NCBI GenBank assembly: GCA_023621975.1
Contig: JAMOAC010000270.1
Coordinates: forward strand, 1-8,614
Length of the DNA: 8,614 nt
Direction: 5' to 3'
Source of the DNA: Bacillota bacterium
Lineage (GTDB): Bacteria; Bacillota_A; Clostridia; Acetivibrionales; DUMB01
The notes under the pieces were generated by a model, which searched no databases, was not told where the DNA came from, and worked only from the letters and a program-made list of their open reading frames with translations. The position numbers and the translations under genes were made by a program. The first letter of the stretch is position 1. Each line of letters starts with the position of its first letter. Positions 6,771-8,614 of the stretch are shown here, piece by piece.

Positions 6771-6848
6771 AAAATGAAATTGCCACATCCGTTTGACCGA
6801 CGCCAAAAACATCTTTCCTTGAGAAACTTATGCGACCTCACGCAGCTG

Positions 6849-6876
6849 TGCTGTAAACATGTAGCCTTGCTGTAAA
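6849..6876. repeat. Direct repeat TGCTGTAAA, two copies
   Basis: TGCTGTAAA occurs at 6849-6857 and 6868-6876, 19 bases apart, just upstream of the longer arginase-like ORF. Spacing of roughly two helical turns could suit a dimeric regulator. The function is unknown and chance is possible. Confidence 0.4.
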
Positions 6877-6916
6877 GGAATATATATGCAAAATAATTTT
6901 ATAAAGGTTAAATCCT

Positions 6917-6937
6917 GAATTGTTCCGCAAGAATTGT
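6917..6937. repeat. Direct repeat GAATTGT, two copies
   Basis: GAATTGT at 6917-6923 and 6931-6937 flanks TCCGCAA. The internal TTCCGCAA (6923-6930) recurs at 7013-7020 inside the nested inverted repeat, so this leader contains more internal repetition than the other spacers. No function is assignable. Confidence 0.35.
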
Positions 6938-6976
6938 GGTACTGTATTGATTTATGTGAAATATATCATATGTACC

Positions 6977-7042
6977 CTCAAGCAAAAGCCACCTCACACA
7001 GATTCCACCAGTTTCCGCAAAAATTAACGGAAGTTGCTTGAG
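6977..7042 (-). ncRNA. Nested inverted repeat, candidate structured leader RNA
   Basis: A perfect 9-base outer stem is formed by CTCAAGCAA (6977-6985) and TTGCTTGAG (7034-7042). Inside it, TTCCG (7013-7017) pairs with CGGAA (7028-7032) around a 10-base loop, and a 27-base G-rich (minus-strand) segment lies between the inner stem and one outer arm. This would fold as a closed element with one hairpin and a large bulge or third arm, in a transcript from the promoter at 7107-7080 leading to the arginase-like gene. I tried to match TPP, guanidine, c-di-GMP, fluoride and THF riboswitch cores and none fits. No T-run follows, so it is not a plain terminator. A 47-codon ORF (7051-6908) crosses the element but lacks a ribosome binding site. 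Whether the element acts as RNA, as an operator, or not at all is open. Confidence 0.4.
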
Positions 7043-7079
7043 TCTTAACATATGCCGTGATAAAATGCTTATACTTATT

Positions 7080-7107
7080 GATATATACTTTTTTCATTAA
7101 AAGTCAA
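7080..7107 (-). promoter_or_regulatory. Candidate promoter for the arginase-like gene
   Basis: TTGACT (7107-7102, 5 of 6 to consensus) and TATATC (7085-7080, 4 of 6) are separated by 16 bases on the minus strand. Transcription would begin near 7073 and give a leader of over 300 bases to the GTG at 6757, carrying the nested inverted repeat at 7042-6977. The -35 is good but the -10 is mediocre, and the region is AT-rich, so confidence is modest. Confidence 0.35.
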
Positions 7108-7234
7108 TTAATGACAGTGCCGATTTAAGAGAATAATTTCGGATATGCCCAAAATGTCCCTGAAAAATCCATGTTATTTGAAAAATATCTGATTTCTCAC
7201 TGCGTTTTTAATAGCTCGTTCACTTTTCCATAAG
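7108..7234. other. Spacer downstream of the flavodoxin gene, nothing recognised
   Basis: I see no ORF worth calling. A short ATAGCT/AGCTAT inverted repeat sits just past the flavodoxin stop (about 7210-7239), but its stem is short, its loop is long and no T-run follows on the coding strand, so it is not called as a terminator. Confidence 0.4.
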
Positions 7235-7738
7235 CTATACTTCAGTCTGCCCTTCTTCTTGGAGGCTTCCAAATTCTGCTTCAATAATCTTTTTGAAAAA
7301 TTCAACCGCACAGTTAATATCATTTTCATTTGGGTGTCCTTTTGCGATTCCGCCTATTAATTTAAAAGGCCCAAATGTATCAAAGCCCCTGCATCCATAC
7401 GTTCCGAGCAAGCGGCAGGATTTATCTGCAATGATCTTTTTCATATCCTTTGTATAATCTCCTTTAACACCATAGGTATTTATGAGAAATACAGGTTTTT
7501 TGCCTGGCAGGTTGTTCCGGGCAAATTCTACAACCTTCTTACTGAAATTGTTAAAATATGTACCTGATGCAAAGCCTATTATATCGTAATCGGATAAATC
7601 CGCCTCCTTGCATTCGACCACATTGATTAGTTTTACATCATGCAGTTCCTTAACAGTATCTCCAAATTCCTTGATTGCATCCAAAAGTTTCTTCGTGTTC
7701 CCATGATGCTGGGAATAGTATGCAATCGCAACCTTCAT
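7235..7738 (-). CDS. Flavodoxin family protein (FMN-binding electron carrier)
   Basis: 167 residues, the usual length for a single-domain flavodoxin. The N-terminal strand MKVAIAYYSQ runs into SQHHGNTKK (9-17), which is the FMN phosphate-binding loop. The next conserved pieces are YDIIGFASGTYF (51-62), the loop contacting the isoalloxazine ring, and FLINTYGVKG (84-93). Near the end, GTYGCRGFDTFGPF (112-125) resembles the C-terminal part of clostridial flavodoxin-like proteins. It should be a cytoplasmic FMN-dependent electron carrier or small oxidoreductase; the redox partner cannot be read from the context. The ATG at 7738 is chosen because AGGAGGT lies 6 bases upstream; an in-frame ATG at 7768 would place that site inside the coding region. 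Long spacers on both sides suggest a monocistronic gene. Nothing links it functionally to the neighbouring restriction or HerA genes. Confidence 0.92.
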   Translation of the reverse strand: MKVAIAYYSQHHGNTKKLLDAIKEFGDTVKELHDVKLINVVECKEADLSDYDIIGFASGTYFNNFSKKVVEFARNNLPGKKPVFLINTYGVKGDYTKDMKKIIADKSCRLLGTYGCRGFDTFGPFKLIGGIAKGHPNENDINCAVEFFKKIIEAEFGSLQEEGQTEV

Positions 7739-7744
7739 AAGAAT

Positions 7745-7751
7745 ACCTCCT
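7745..7751 (-). promoter_or_regulatory. Ribosome binding site (AGGAGGT) fixing the flavodoxin start
   Basis: A perfect AGGAGGT on the minus strand ends 6 bases before the ATG at 7738. It rules out the longer in-frame start at 7768. Confidence 0.9.
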
Positions 7752-7814
7752 GATTTTGCTTTCATCAAAAAAAATTAATTATTTGCGCTTTTTGAATTGC
7801 TATTTCATCATAAT

Positions 7815-7851
7815 GTTATATAACCTTGATATAGTTACAATAGAATATTCT
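7815..7851. promoter_or_regulatory. Two short palindromes upstream of the flavodoxin gene
   Basis: GTTATATAAC (7815-7824) and AGAATATTCT (7842-7851) are perfect 10-base palindromes with centres 27 bases apart. Between them lies TTGATATAGTTACAA (7827-7841), with TTG/CAA ends. They sit 77-113 bases upstream of the flavodoxin ATG and could be regulator sites. The region is very AT-rich, so chance palindromes are likely enough to keep confidence low. No convincing -35/-10 pair was found here. Confidence 0.25.
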
Positions 7852-7956
7852 CATATAAAATTCTTCTATAAGGAGAACTATTTTTATAATATTTGAAACG
7901 ACTGCCAAACATTAATTTACCAAAATAAAACAGAGAATTAAAACAGGGTCTGATCG

Positions 7957-8614
7957 TTAATAGCGTACTATAAATTCTATATCTTCTTCTATTTTAAACT
8001 CTATAGATAATAATCTTATATAGTTTATTATATCTTGTGCACTTAAATTAGTTTCTATATATAAATCTTTTGCTAGTTTTTCCCCTTTTCTCATATTATT
8101 TTGATCTTTCGAAAGTAATCTTTTAAAGTTGCTATTATTCAATAATGAATAAAATAATTCTTTATCTAAATCCAATAAAAATGAACACGTCTTAAGTAAC
8201 ATCTCTTTCCATGTAGAAACTGCAATTTTATCACCATCAATAATAAGTGCACTTGGTTTATATCCAGTAACTTTTATATCGTCCATAATTGAATACTCTA
8301 TCCCCGGAACTAAGTTATCTTGATTTACATTAACATAATTATCAGTTGGAAGTGGCCAAATTTCATTGGCTACTTCATATAATTTTTCTGCTCTGTCAAT
8401 TATAGTATCTTTATTCCATACATCATAATATTTTGCAATATCCCTTGTTATTTGAATATTGGAGTTTTTATAAAATTCCTTTTTTTCTTCAAAGCTTTTA
8501 TTTGATATTTCAGAGTTATAATTTGTAATTGTCAGATTTCCAATTGTATCTTTGTATAATTTATGTATTTCATCCCCGTCTCTACCTAAGTCTATATTCC
8601 ATTTTGGTGTGAGA
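7957..8614 (-). CDS. GmrSD-type (DUF262/DUF1524) restriction protein, C-terminal fragment
   Basis: The frame is open from the right edge to TAA at 7959-7957, giving 218 residues of a protein whose N-terminus is outside the window. Residues 1-88 of the fragment contain TIGNLTIT (23-30), YNSEISNKSFEEKK (32-45), SNIQITRDI (51-59), IIDRAEKL (71-78) and EIWPLP (84-89). These are the pattern I know from the back half of DUF1524, the HNH-type nuclease domain of GmrSD-like type IV restriction enzymes; the catalytic His motif should lie just outside the window. Residues about 112-218 form a separate C-terminal domain with KPSALIIDG, STWKEMLLK and LYIETNLSAQDII, which resembles an accessory domain found at the end of many restriction proteins. 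GmrSD enzymes cut DNA bearing modified, often glucosylated, cytosines, so the role is phage defence. The Met at 8286 is internal, not a start. Codons are markedly AT-rich compared with the HerA operon. Confidence 0.85.
   Translation of the reverse strand, partial: LTPKWNIDLGRDGDEIHKLYKDTIGNLTITNYNSEISNKSFEEKKEFYKNSNIQITRDIAKYYDVWNKDTIIDRAEKLYEVANEIWPLPTDNYVNVNQDNLVPGIEYSIMDDIKVTGYKPSALIIDGDKIAVSTWKEMLLKTCSFLLDLDKELFYSLLNNSNFKRLLSKDQNNMRKGEKLAKDLYIETNLSAQDIINYIRLLSIEFKIEEDIEFIVRY

Noticed and set aside
6908..7051. 47-codon minus-strand ORF in the arginase leader, considered as a RiPP precursor or as a 5' part of the arginase gene
   Set aside because: There is no ribosome binding site and no leader/core pattern. 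Although it shares the arginase frame, two TAA codons separate them, and its span coincides with the nested inverted repeat.
7210..7239. Terminator for the flavodoxin gene
   Set aside because: The ATAGCT/AGCTAT stem is only 6 bases with a long loop and no T-run follows on the transcribed strand.
7957..8286. Separate 109-residue gene starting at ATG 8286
   Set aside because: The frame continues open upstream to the window edge and the upstream residues match the DUF1524 pattern, so the Met is internal to a longer protein.

Overview
The window looks like an accessory (defence or mobile type) stretch of a low-to-moderate G+C Gram-positive genome, most likely a clostridial Bacillota. The support is AGGAGG-type ribosome binding sites, sigma-A style promoter elements, a Clostridium-like flavodoxin, and AT-rich spacers. 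Every gene I can support is on the minus strand, so transcription runs from right to left and the window should be read from 8614 down to 1.

Right end (8614-7957): the C-terminal 218 residues of a GmrSD/DUF262-DUF1524-type restriction protein, cut by the window edge and much more AT-rich than the left half. Next is a single-domain flavodoxin (7738-7235) with a textbook ribosome binding site. Then come about 390 bases without a clear gene; these hold a promoter-like pair and a nested inverted repeat that could fold in the leader of the next gene. That gene (6757-6056, with a possible longer form from 6841) encodes an arginase-fold UPF0489-type protein, the family that includes peptide arginases.

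Left two thirds (5862-1): one apparent operon. An extended -10 promoter at 5862-5833 and an inverted repeat at the predicted transcription start precede a possible 58-codon ORF. That ORF overlaps the start of a 1010-residue HerA/FtsK-superfamily ATPase. Tightly behind the ATPase follow a 170-residue acidic coiled-coil protein, a 385-residue protein with an N-terminal coiled coil, a Gly/Phe linker and a C-terminal ParB/sulfiredoxin-like domain, and a further long helical protein that runs off the left edge.

This HerA-ATPase / coiled-coil / coiled-coil-ParB-like / coiled-coil set is the most interesting part. I do not recognise it as a named system. The spacing (6, 23 and 44 bases between genes) argues that the products work together. 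Two readings fit. The first is a DNA-handling or defence machine, in which the ATPase moves DNA and the ParB-like protein binds or cuts it. The second is an ATPase-driven export system resembling type VII secretion, in which the coiled-coil/ParB-like protein is a polymorphic-toxin-like cargo. Sequence alone does not decide between them. No rRNA, tRNA, CRISPR array, transposase or convincing intrinsic terminator was seen.
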